From contig NC_082696.1 of the NCBI RefSeq assembly GCF_949987515.2, positions 62,814,447 through 62,878,446 of the forward strand: 64,000 nt of DNA, in the 5' to 3' direction. The stretch is from Delphinus delphis. Its lineage: Eukaryota; Chordata; Mammalia; Artiodactyla; Delphinidae. The notes under the pieces were generated by a model. That model worked only from the letters and a program-made list of their open reading frames with translations. It did not search any database and was not told where the DNA came from. Shown here piece by piece: positions 46,550 through 56,844 of the stretch. Each line of letters starts with the position of its first letter. Position 1 is the first letter of the stretch. Position numbers and translations under genes: made by a program.

Positions 46550-47000
46550 CAGTCATGACTCTCCATTACTAAGAACCCTTCAGTAGTTTCTCCATTCCTC
46601 TCAAGATAATAAGCAAACAACTTAGCACTGCCCAATGCTAAGTTTGGCTCTAACTGCATAAACTAACTTTAAAGCTGCATTTCCCACTTCAGCCTTCTAC
46701 AAACCGTGATCCCTGACCACAGAAAGCTGTTGTCATTACCTGGACACATAATATGCTTCCAGACACCTGCACCTAATTCCTCAGCCTGCAGTGTCCTCCC
46801 CAGATCAACCACCTCTCAAGCATATCTCAGCTACACCTTCTTCTTTAAAGCCCTCTCGCCTTCAGATTAAATCAGTTGTGCCTTTGTAGCCTCAAAGCAT
46901 ATTGCTTGTTTTTCTGCTTTCCCCTCATTAAAAGGGGATGTTTATATGTGTGTCTACCACCATGAAAGGAAATGTCTTGCATCTTTTCATTACAAGTATC
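46550..47000 (+). repeat. L2 LINE relic
   Basis: 'TAGTTTCTCCATTCCTCTCA', 'GGCTCTAACTGCATAAACTA', 'CAGCCTGCAGTGTCCTCCCC' and 'TACACCTTCTTCTTTAAAGC' resemble the L2 ORF2/3' segment in sense order, with heavy decay. Confidence 0.55.
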
Positions 47001-47990
47001 CCTAGTAACGTGTACACACTCACACAAGTTACTTAACTCATTGTTAAACAGTAAGTTAAAACTACAAGCAATGTACCTTAGTAACTTAGTTACTTAATAA
47101 AGTAACCTGTTGGTTGAAAAAACATTACTCGTTCTGATTACAAGAAGACTCACAAAAATTCAAGCATAACATTCCACCCAAGCTTTAATCTTTAACTAAG
47201 CACATTCCCTGGAATCTCATGAGAGACAGTCTGAGATATATTTTATGTTAGTTTATCACCCCTAAGCCCCTTATTAGCATGAGGTCTCACAGAGTTGCTA
47301 GAGGAGAAAGTCATTTTAAACATTCCTCAGAGTTATTGCCTGGTTATGGTAAAAAAATAAATTGAAAAGAGGGGATGGAAAGGTAATCTAGGGGACGTTC
47401 GCTCTGAATCCCAGCAGTCTTGATTTCAGTTATGTGTATAGTCTCAGAATACTGCTGATTGCAGCAGGAGGCAGTCAGGAAGACACTGATTCTTACCCTG
47501 GCTCTGCCTGTAAGATACAGTGTACTCATGGCAAGGTACTTGGACAATTTCTCAAGTAATAATATTCCTTTGTTTCCCAGATACATGGTGGGGATTTAGA
47601 GAGAGAATTGTAAAATGATCATATGGCTCTAAACCTCTCTTCTTTAAACAGCAAGATCAGAGCCTACCTGTTTGGGGATTCTAATCATGACTTAGAATGT
47701 GCTGTGCAGCCTGGATTTGCAGTTGGTTTCAGGGTGAAGAGAGCTTGAAGTTCACTAAAGATATCATAAATGATATCTAATGACTGGAAGTTGTCTATGA
47801 ATGATTTAGGCTCGAGTTAAATATTGCAGGAAGAGACTGAAATCCATGGCATATCCTATTTCATTCAGTTTGAGACACTATTCACTGTAATATGCACCAA
47901 TACTTTATATACAAGCAAGAAAGCAAGCCCATTGGCGATTATAACTGTAAGACACTTTTGCTTGTGCTATTCATTTGGACTTTAGAAATA
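47001..47990. other. Unassigned sequence
   Basis: No gene or repeat recognised. The minus frame at 47344-47586 (80 codons) has no domain signature. Confidence 0.45.
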
Positions 47991-47994
47991 TTTT

Positions 47995-48312
47995 TTTGAC
48001 ATTTTTATTGGAGTATAATTGTTTTACAATGTTGTGTTATTTTCTGCTCTATAACAAAATGAATCAGCTACATGTATACATATATCCCCATATCCCCTCC
48101 CTCTTGCATCTCCCTCCCACCCTCCCTATCCCATCCCTCTAGGTGGTCACAAAGGACCTGATCTCCCTGTGCTATGCAGCTGCTTCCCACTAGCTATCTA
48201 TTTTACATTTGGTAGTGTATATATGTCCATGCCACTCTCTCACTTCGTCCCAGCTTATCCTTCTCCCTCCCTGGGTCCTCAAGTTCATTCTCTACATCTG
48301 CATCTTTATTAA
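47995..48312 (-). mobile_element. 5'-truncated L1 3' UTR (antisense)
   Basis: Plus-strand order: ATTTTTATTGGAGTATAATT, AACAAAATGAATCAGC, a C-rich tract (48112-48137), 'AGGTGGTCACAAAGGACCTG', 'CTGTGCTATGCAGCTGCTTC', 'CACTTCGTCCCAGC'. This is the reverse complement of the L1 3' UTR seen in sense at 59508-59762. Confidence 0.9.
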
Positions 48313-48394
48313 AATGTGAAAAATATGCTTAGAAGTCATAAACTAAAATAAATGTATATATATATATTTTTTTTCTACTGATCATCCCATAGTC

Positions 48395-48905
48395 ACCAAA
48401 AACTCACTGTGTCCAAAACCAAAGTAAATAAACCTACTCAAATTTGTTCTTTTCTCTCCCTTCTTTTTTTACACTGAATGGCACTACTATTTTCCCAGTT
48501 GCTTGAATCCCTTCTCTCTGTCACTCCCACATCTCATTAGTCATCAAGTTCTTTGACTTCTTCTATTCGCTCTGCCCTGTATATTATTTTTCCTTTCCTC
48601 ATTATTTGACTAATTTTGCTCCATTTGTCAGAATTCACTTTTGATACTGAAAAAAAAATTCTGAATGTGCCAAGTCCAGGTTAGTTGATTCTTCTCATTC
48701 CCAGCAACTATAGATTCCATATATTTCTATTGACCATCTTTATCCCATGTCGTACTGAACCACTTCCTTGGCTGTATCCACCAGTAAAACACAAGTTCCT
48801 CGGGGACAAGAAATGTCTGTCTGCTTCACAGTTGTATTCCTAGAACCTAGCACAGTGTCTCACATTCACTAATTGTTATATAAAACTCAATGATTGAGTA
48901 AATGA
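48395..48905 (+). repeat. L2 LINE relic with 3' end
   Basis: 'AACTCACTGTGTCCAAAACC', 'TGAATGGCACTACTATTTTC', 'CACATCTCATTAGTCATCAA', 'GGGGACAAGAAATGTCTGTC' and 'CCTAGAACCTAGCACAGTG' match successive L2 blocks from ORF2 to the 3' terminus, with a middle part missing. Confidence 0.78.
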
Positions 48906-49460
48906 AAATATTAATTTAGATATTAAAAAATAAGTGACCTTTGGCTTTTATGAAGAATAATACATACAAACCAAAATATTCTCAAATTGAAAGAGATCCA
49001 AAAAAGACAGCATAGTGTTGTACAAAAGAAAAATCATTTGAGTCAAATATAGTCTAAAATGTACTAGATTTCTAATACATGTAAAGTGTCATTTTTTTCA
49101 ATTTTGCTTTCATGCCAGACACATACTGTGTACCACAGTGAAGGAAGTTTTATTTTAGCAGTTAATTGTGTTCCCTAACTCTGAAGTACCCTTTTAATCT
49201 TTTGGGAGAGTGACCAGTAACCTACATTGACTGCATTTCTGCTTCTATAAGACAAGAGGCTTTTATTGGAGCCTGCAGTCACTGTGGGTCAGAGAATTAA
49301 GAACACAAGCTCATTTCTTTCCAAGATATTGTTTTATGAAATGTAAAAAGTTAACTATCTTTCTTGAAGAGCTTGTCTAAAAATGAAGTTGAAGTCATTA
49401 CCAACTGACTACATATTTTTACTCTGCAGACATTCTCATATATGTGACAAATAGAAAGTT
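48906..49460. other. Unassigned AT-rich sequence
   Basis: Nothing recognised. Confidence 0.45.
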
Positions 49461-49464
49461 CACA

Positions 49465-49640
49465 TAGTGGCAATAGCATGGTCTCTAAGGTTCAGATTTC
49501 TTTCATTCTAACAAACTAACTGAGTAATATTGAATAAATCAGTTAACCTGTGAGGATCAATTTCCTAATCTATAAAATGGAGGTGATAATTTATCGGTTT
49601 TTGGAAATACTGGAAGTAAAATTAATTGAGATTTATTTAA
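49465..49640 (+). repeat. MIR SINE relic
   Basis: 'CTAAGGTTCAGATTTCTTTC', 'AACCTGTGAGGATCAATTTC' and 'CTAATCTATAAAATGGAGGT' keep MIR sense order. Confidence 0.75.
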
Positions 49641-49654
49641 CTTAAAAAATTTTA

Positions 49655-49862
49655 GGGCTTCCCTGGTGGCGCAGTGGTTGAGAGTCCGCCTGCCGTTGCA
49701 GGGAACATGGGTTTGTGCCCCGGTTCGGGAAGATCCCACATGCCGCGGAGCGGCTGGACCCATGAGCCATGGCCGCTGAGCCTGCGCGCCCAGAGCCTGT
49801 GCTCCGCAATGGGAGAGGCCACAACAGTGAGAGGCCTGCGTACCGCAAAAAAAAAAAAAAAA
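49655..49862 (+). mobile_element. CHR-type SINE
   Basis: Full-length with GGGCTTCCCTGGTGGCGCAG head and A16-18 tail. Compared with the other copies it has several CpG-decay-type changes (GGGAACATGGGTTTG, GCGCCCAGAGCC). The flanks (AAAAAATTTTA and AAAAAATTAATTT) are AT-rich, so the target duplication is ambiguous. Confidence 0.95.
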
Positions 49863-50182
49863 ATTAATTTGTCAGGTGAAGTTCCTAACACTTAAAAATG
49901 TAAAACAAAATAAACAAAACAAAGCCTAATGTTATATCAGGAAAACAATAAAACTCTTCATTTTACTTAGAAAAAAATTCAAATCACTAGTTACAATTTG
50001 TATTAATACAGCTGGCTCATTTTCCACCATCAAGTGGAATTTCTACCACTAGTTGATACTGATTTTTCCCCCAAACCAATTAAGAGCCATTGAATAACAA
50101 ATATCTCTCATGAACATCCCTTATTTAATTCAAGATGCTGAAAAATCTTAGAACAAAATAGTGATTGGCTACAGAAGGTATG

Positions 50183-50240
50183 TCAGAATAGGATAATCCT
50201 TACATTTAGGATCAGAATGGGATAAATCCTTACATTTCTT
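50183..50240. repeat. 29-bp imperfect tandem duplication
   Basis: TCAGAATAGGATAATCCTTA... is followed at once by TCAGAATGGGATAAATCCTT..., both ending TTACATTT. Confidence 0.85.
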
Positions 50241-50623
50241 TTTTTTAAAAAAAGAAATATTTTTACGTAGATAATCAGTTGGTATTACTTCATAGCTGCT
50301 TTTTTGTGTGGTTGCTTTAATTTCTTTATACTACAGGGGTTACCCTCAATGTTCTATTAGGATTATAGGGTTAGAGTGGCATGAAATAGTTAAAGTCCTC
50401 CTTTTTAGAAAACTTGTTTCCTTCCTGATTCATCATGTCGCTTTTTTCTTTCTCATTTGTAACATGATAGATGTTTCTGTCCTTTGGGTAAAGTATTTGA
50501 TTGAACATTTAAGTTACTTTTTTAGATCTTCAGTTTTCACTGATTCCTCTCAATAATGCCTTGGCTTTTTCACCTCTCACTGCACCTAGTTTTAATAGAT
50601 CCCAACATTATAGGAAATAAATT

Positions 50624-50668
50624 CACAAAAATCACCCGCAAAAAAATCACTTTTTTGTGATTTTTGTG
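50624..50668. other. Perfect 12-bp inverted repeat with inner alternative stem
   Basis: CACAAAAATCAC (50624-50635) and GTGATTTTTGTG (50657-50668) are exact reverse complements with a 21-base spacer. The spacer contains a second AAAAAAATCAC that can also pair with the right arm. Confidence 0.9.
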
Positions 50669-52274
50669 TACTCCATTATTGAGAACTATAAATAACTTTA
50701 GAGATTTATTTTGCTGACGATCACATTTTTTCAATATTAAATCATGAGTATTTGCCATGGTTTAATTGATACTTCAGTGCCTTGCACATGCCAAATGTTT
50801 AACAAATGTCGCTGGTTTACATATTTATGTGACATCAATTTTTAAACTGTTTTAAGATTAAGGTCACAAATAAATTTGACTAGCTTCTTCTTTTATGAGA
50901 AATCCAAGTTCCTCATCTGTAACATAAAATCATTGGATCATGTAAACTCTTAATTTCCTTAAACCCTGAAAGTTGTATTAGTCGATGATTCTAATAGCTG
51001 GATACCAGGACACTCATGAGTCACTGAGTGGAGATCAGGATTTGCAGCCAATCTCATTTGCACTTGTAAGTCTTGTACACTGACTTGAGGAGGGAGTTGT
51101 GTTGAAAGTTGTAGGTTCTGAATCTGCTGCACTGGGTATAGCCCTCAGTATACTGAAAAATCATATTGGCTTTGCCTAAGGAAATAAAAACTTGGGTTTG
51201 TCCATACCATGCTAAAAGAAGCAGATTAAGAGTAGAAAATTAAACTATCTAAATACTCTCAAAAGCAAACAACCACTTGTATACTTCTGATAAGTAAATT
51301 ATTTCATAGTTTTGTATCTTTATACTTTCTTGAAGTTTGAATCCTCTGATAATAAGTTTTGAATGCTTTTTTTGTTGTTAGCATAGAGACTTAGAAACAA
51401 GAGGGGTGAAATTAGGATGAATATAAATATTAAGCCATGATGTTGAAAATTATATAGAAATAGAAAAATAAGGAGACATTATGATTTATAGACATTAACC
51501 TTGGTATAGTATGTTTTGATCAACAAATCCCATTCTACATTTAGAAGATATATTAGAACCTGTGTTCCTTTTATGGTGAATTCTGAAAATATCGAATTGA
51601 TAATAGGGAATAGGTGATAATTTGTGAAAAGAAAAAACATGTTTTATTTATGTCATTTGAACACAGGATAATTATACCTTTATTCCATGTGTGTCCCTAA
51701 AAGCAGGCTTTGTTTTCATACTGCCAACATTAAAATCTGATTATATATTTGCATATTATTAAGTAAAAATTTCAACAAAAGATTGATGACATTTTTTTCA
51801 AAAAACAGTAAAATCATTTAGAGAAAAATATCCAAAATACAGTAAATGAGTGAATCAATGCTAATGCAAATAAGAATACCGTGAGCAGTAATAAAACCAC
51901 AATAAAAAAGAAGGAGATCTGAAATATATGATTTAGGAAATGAAATCACAAAATTGTTGCTTGGCCACATTTAAAATAAAATCCCTGCACAATGAGCTAA
52001 TTATAGCTAGAGGACAATTAAATCCAGTCCCTTGTGAAACAGAAGAATACAGAAGAGAGCTGGTGAAAAAGTAATTTATTTTCTGCAACAAGTACACTGA
52101 ATGCCTTTTATGGAAAGGATATAATGATAGAGAGCTCAAAAGAGCCCAACTGAGAAGTAAAAGGAAGTAAACGGCTCATCTGGAAATCAAAAGGACATGA
52201 CAAGTAGGTTTTGGAAGGGAGCAAAGTGATACATGAATTTAACATTAAACAAAAAGAAATCATGTTAAGGTAAT

Positions 52275-52475
52275 GGATAACATCTCTGTCACTTAATAAG
52301 GGTGTGATCCTGGACAAGTTACTTTACCTATTAGAGCCTCAGTTTTCTCATCTGTATAATGCATATAGAAATGGCATTATCCACATAGGGCTTTCATGCC
52401 AAATAAATGAGAGAATGTTTTTTAGTGATCAGTGCAATGCTCGACACACAGTCAGTATTAAATAAATATCTACAA
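52275..52475 (+). repeat. MIR SINE relic
   Basis: 'GTGTGATCCTGGACAAGTTA', 'GAGCCTCAGTTTTCTCATCT' and 'CAGTATTAAATAAATATC' match MIR in sense order. Confidence 0.88.
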
Positions 52476-52599
52476 TGCTATGTTTACTTTTTTGTCACAG
52501 GACAATATTTTTTCTGTTGGTAAGCCTAACATTTTTTTTATCTAAATACATTTACAGTGGCATTTACTGAGTGTTTCTCTGCAGGCAAGACCCTACATC

Positions 52600-53253
52600 A
52601 CCTGTATCCCTCTCTAATGTGTGTGAGTTATCTTCTGCTCTCTTCCATGCCACACTGCTTCCTCTTCTTCTAATACAAGGCACTTCCTCTGTGGAGTCTT
52701 TGCACTGGCTGTACTCTTTCCTCTGGGAGATCCACATAGCCATCTTTCTTACTTTCTTCAATTCTGTCACCCTCCCAGTGATACCTACCTAACATTGCAC
52801 ATTAAAAATTGTAGTATGTCCCACACCCAGCACTCCTAAATCTTTTATTCTGCTCTACTTCTTTCTCCAAATAACTTTCTAACATAAGAATAACTTATTT
52901 ATTAATGTCAGTTATTCACTTTCTTTTTCTTCTCTTTAAAATATAAATTCTAGGGCTTCCCTTGTGGCGCAGTGGTTGAGAGTCCACCTGCCGATGCAGG
53001 GGACACGAGTTCGTGCCCCGGTCCAGGAAGATCCCACATGCCGCGGAGCGGCTGGGACCGTGAGCCATGGCCACTGAGCCTGCGCGTCCGGAGCCTGTGC
53101 TCTGCAACGGGAGAGTCCACAACAGTGAGAGGCCCACCTACCGCAAAAAAATAAATAAATAAATAAAATAAAATATAAATTCTACAAGTAGTGAGTTAAT
53201 TGTCTATTTTGTTGGTAGAAAAGTACCTGACCTATAGTAAGCACTCAATACAT
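52600..53253 (+). repeat. L2 LINE relic hosting two SINEs
   Basis: 'TGCACTGGCTGTACTCTTTC', 'CTTCAATTCTGTCACCCTCC' and 'CCCACACCCAGCACTCC' match the L2 3' part up to 52952. After the SINE at 52953-53169 the L2 resumes: 'GTACCTGACCTATAGTAAGC' and 'ACTCAATA' at its 3' terminus, where the second SINE begins. Confidence 0.7.
52953..53169 (+). mobile_element. CHR-type SINE, left arm of an inverted pair
   Basis: Full-length with (AAAT)n tail. A perfect 15-bp target duplication AAAATATAAATTCTA lies at 52938-52952 and 53170-53184. Confidence 0.96.
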
Positions 53254-53257
53254 TTTT

Positions 53258-53463
53258 TTTTTTTTTTTTTTTGCGGTACTCGGGCTCCCACTGTTGTGGC
53301 CTTTCCCGTTGCAGAGCACAGGCTCCGGACGCGCAGGCTCAGCGGCCATGGCTCACGGGCCCAGCCGCTCCGCGGCATGTGGGATCTTCCCGGACTGGGG
53401 CACGAACCTGTGTCTCCTGCATCGGTAGGTGGACTCTAAACCACTGCGCCACCAGGGAAGCCC
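53258..53463 (-). mobile_element. CHR-type SINE, right arm of an inverted pair
   Basis: Reverse complement: T-run tail at the left, CCACCAGGGAAGCCC head at the right. The 13-bp target duplication TCAATACATTTTT lies at 53245-53257 and 53464-53476. It differs from its siblings at several sites, including a short change near TACTCGGGCTCCCACTG. Confidence 0.96.
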
Positions 53464-53476
53464 TCAATACATTTTT

Positions 53477-54360
53477 AAAAGTTTAATTAAATATGTAAAT
53501 TATCTTCAATGCATAAAAAATAAACGTTGGTATCATTAGCTCCAGTGCACATTTGGACTGAGAACACAAGAATTATTTGTTCTAATGTTTATACCCAGTA
53601 GGTAGTTGAGCTATAATTTAAATCCCAATCTGTGTGAACCCATAGTCTGCTTTTACTACTATATAATACTTCTATCTAGTAAGGAAGAGTAAGACGAATC
53701 CTTTAATTGCTCAAAACGAAGTCATCCAAGCAAACAAAGTCTTTTACTTCGGAATCAAATTTTCATATACTCTGATCTTTGTTCCTCTGCTTCAATTGTT
53801 TACACTATGATAACATTAGTAGTAAATAAATTAAAGAAGGGAGATAGTGACAAAACAAGAAAAGGGATAGATCAATTTATTTTTTAAAAGGGAGGATGGA
53901 ACACAATGAAAAAATATTTATAATAGAAGAAAAATGAAGAAAGGGCCATATGTCTATGAAAGGAAGTATTTCCCAAAACTGCATATGTTCTAATCCTTCT
54001 AAGATTTAGGAATAGTTCCTACTCATGAAGCGTTGATGCATTATTTTTCTTATTACTTGTAAGCGATTATTCAGTCTTCCATTTTGTCATGTACCAGAAA
54101 ATATAAGGATATAATTAAATAGAAGTCAATTGGTATTCTCCCCCTAAAAATCAGAGGAAAAACTGTTGGCTTATGGATGAGAACTAACATAAACTATACC
54201 TGGTATGTATGTTTTACTGATATTAAAAAGTATTGTGCATAGGTGATTTTCATAATTAATAAATAAAATCCATTTAATCACAAAATGTTGTCATTCCATA
54301 CCATTTCATTATCTAGGCTTGCTTTCTACCAGCCCCTACAAAAAGACCATTTTCATAGTG
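53477..54360. other. Unassigned AT-rich sequence
   Basis: Nothing recognised. Confidence 0.45.
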
Positions 54361-54364
54361 ATTT

Positions 54365-54580
54365 AAGGCATAAGTTTTTCAGAAAACAGACCAGGGTTTG
54401 AGAACCAGCTCTATCATGTCCTAGATATGTGACCTCAGAATGGTTTTCTATGCTCTAGGTTCTGTTTTCTCCATTATAAAATGGGGTTAATTTGTGCATC
54501 TATCTCAAACAGATACTGTGAAAATCAAAAGGAGATAATATTTCAAAAGTTGTTAGTAAACAATAAATGTTAGTTTTCAT
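54365..54580 (+). repeat. MIR SINE relic
   Basis: 'AGACCAGGGTTTGAGAACCA', 'TATGTGACCTCAGAATGG', 'TTCTCCATTATAAAATGGGG' and 'AACAATAAATGTTAG' match MIR in sense order. Confidence 0.88.
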
Positions 54581-54774
54581 TTTTCTTTTTATAGTTGATG
54601 TATCTTCATATATTCTTTTTTCTCTCCTATAAATAACATAGCATAAGCTTGGGTTCTTATAAATATAAATTTAATATTATTGTTGATGATGGTGGTCCTG
54701 TCATTAGGTATTTTTCCCAGATGGTCATAAAGCATTTGATAAAGTTAAAGGACTTTACAAAAAAAAGCATAAAA

Positions 54775-54981
54775 GGGCTTCCCTGGTGGCGCAGTGGTTG
54801 AGAGTCTGCCTGCCAATGCAGGGGACGTGGGTTCGTGCCCCGGTCCGGGAAGATCCCACATGCCGCAGAGCGGCTGGGCCCGTGAGCCATGGCCGCTGAG
54901 GCTGCGTGTCCGGAGCCTGTGCTCTGCAACGGGAGAGGCCACAACAGTGAGAGGCCCGCGTACCACAAAAAAAAAAAAAAA
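54775..54981 (+). mobile_element. CHR-type SINE
   Basis: Full-length with GGGCTTCCCTGGTGGCGCAG head and A-tail. Flanks AAAAAAGCATAAAA (54761-54774) and AAAAAACATAAAA after the tail are a target duplication with one base lost. Confidence 0.95.
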
Positions 54982-54989
54982 CATAAAAA

Positions 54990-56810
54990 TAACTAGTGGA
55001 CAAATATTGCTAAGGAATTTTTTAAAAGAAAGAGATCATTTTTATTACTCTCATGAGTCATCCTAAATGGATTACATCCAGGCCAACATTAATTTGTATG
55101 ATTCCTCTGCTGAAAAGGGAATATAGCAGATGGACTATTATTTTTCACATCCTTTATAAACAATACCTGATAAATGCCATTAGCATTACAAGTTCTTTGG
55201 GGTACATAAGTTTATATAGTGTAAACTCACATAAACCACTAGGGTTTCTAAGTATCCAAAATATTACTGAGAACTGGTCCATATTTCTCCTTAATATGGT
55301 AAAAGAAAAAAAAGATGAATGGCATTGAGATACAAATTCTCCCCACTCTAACTTTGAATAAAATGCTCATCATTGAAATTTTTCATTGTTTTCTTACTAA
55401 TTAATTTGTTTTTAATTTTATAACAAGACCACCACTGACATTCATATAGATCTCTATTTCTCCATTTAATTCTCCACAATTAATACTTTTCTTTATTTCA
55501 TATAAGTTTAGGCTCTCTATAAATACAAAGGAAAGGTTTTCAAGTTATTCTGACATATATAATTAACTGCTATATTAATATAAACTGATTTTTGTTTAAT
55601 TGAGATTGTCTCCATTGGTGAGTTCTCATTATCCCCTTGTAATTAACAGTATTTCAATAAACCTTTGAGATAAGAACTTAAATCTTCTTTACAGACACAG
55701 CTACAGGGGAGAATTACACTCCGATTTCAGGGAGGCAAAAGGAGAGCATCAACCAGTCTACACTATGTCCAAAAGTTAGCACTATTCAGAGGTACCAAAC
55801 AGTGGAAGGATGTAAACAAATCCAGTGAAGGATAATGAACATATCCTTCAGTTATGAAGGGTTAGTTATAATAAATTAATTATAAAGGATTATCTATGAA
55901 GAGTTAGTTATGAAAAAGTAAGATTTAAGAAGCTTAAGTGGAGGCATGAAGTTTAGCTATCAAGAGGTGGTTTTTCAGATAAGAACTGCATTGAAAAAAT
56001 AATATATCATTTTAATTCTCTCTTCAGAACTTAAGATTTTAACTATCAGTTTAGCTTATGTAAAATTAAGTGTGTTTTCTTTCCCCTGATTACTTAAATA
56101 AGCTGATATTATGTGCAACAGAATCAAGGATGCGGCCCCATTCTTCTAAACTCTTTTGCCTCCAGTGAAATCAGTAGGGGGTGCCGTGTACTAATTCTTG
56201 CTTATGATGTCTTCAGTGATTAATTTCAAGTTTCATAGTAAAAAAATTTGTTTACTTGTGAACAACGTTATATGTAGAATCTGTCACTTATTTGACTGTC
56301 TCAAAATTTTATTATTAATTAAATTATGAAGTAGAATTACTAATAACAACATAAATTGCACATTATTAGTTATTGGAAGTTGTATGCCTTGTGTTTTAAT
56401 TCAGGCATTATCATTTATGTATATTCTTGAGTGATACTAAAAATGTATTGAAAGAAAATAAATAACAGGATCCAAAAGAACTATATCCATCTTGTTTCCC
56501 TAAACTTGCCATAGAGTTGCTTGCTAACAAATGTATTTTTTTAAGTAAACGAATGACAGTTAAATCAATGTGGAGTCCATTTTAGTATGGAAAAATGTTT
56601 AAAAATGCTTTTGGAAAGATTCTACAAATTACCTGTGATTAAGCCAAAAATAGATTCTAGGGCTTTGGATTTCTACCTCTGTAATCAGAGGCTCCCAATT
56701 AATTTTTCTCACATGTCACAGTATGTTTAAATCCCTTGTGCTATTCAGAGAGAAAGAGAGACAACTTGAGTTTTAATTCAGCTTTATTCCTGAATCAGCT
56801 ATTTTCTCAG
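54990..56810. other. Unassigned AT-rich sequence
   Basis: No gene or transposon recognised. 55850-55915 holds a loose duplication of TATGAAGGGTTAGTTAT. The plus frame 55053-55328 shows no domain. Confidence 0.45.
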
Positions 56811-56811
56811 C

Positions 56812-56844
56812 ACATCGTCGAGTACATCGTTGTGTACATCGTTT
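56812..56844. repeat. 12-bp tandem repeat with CpG, about 2.7 units
   Basis: ACATCGTCGAGT, ACATCGTTGTGT, ACATCGTTT: period 12 with a constant ACATCGT core. Confidence 0.85.

Larger units (their letters stand above)
49863..52270. other. Unassigned AT-rich sequence
   Basis: Apart from a 29-bp tandem duplication (50183-50240) and an inverted repeat (50624-50668), nothing is recognised. Frames at 50308-50556 and 51933-52139 show no domain. Confidence 0.45.
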
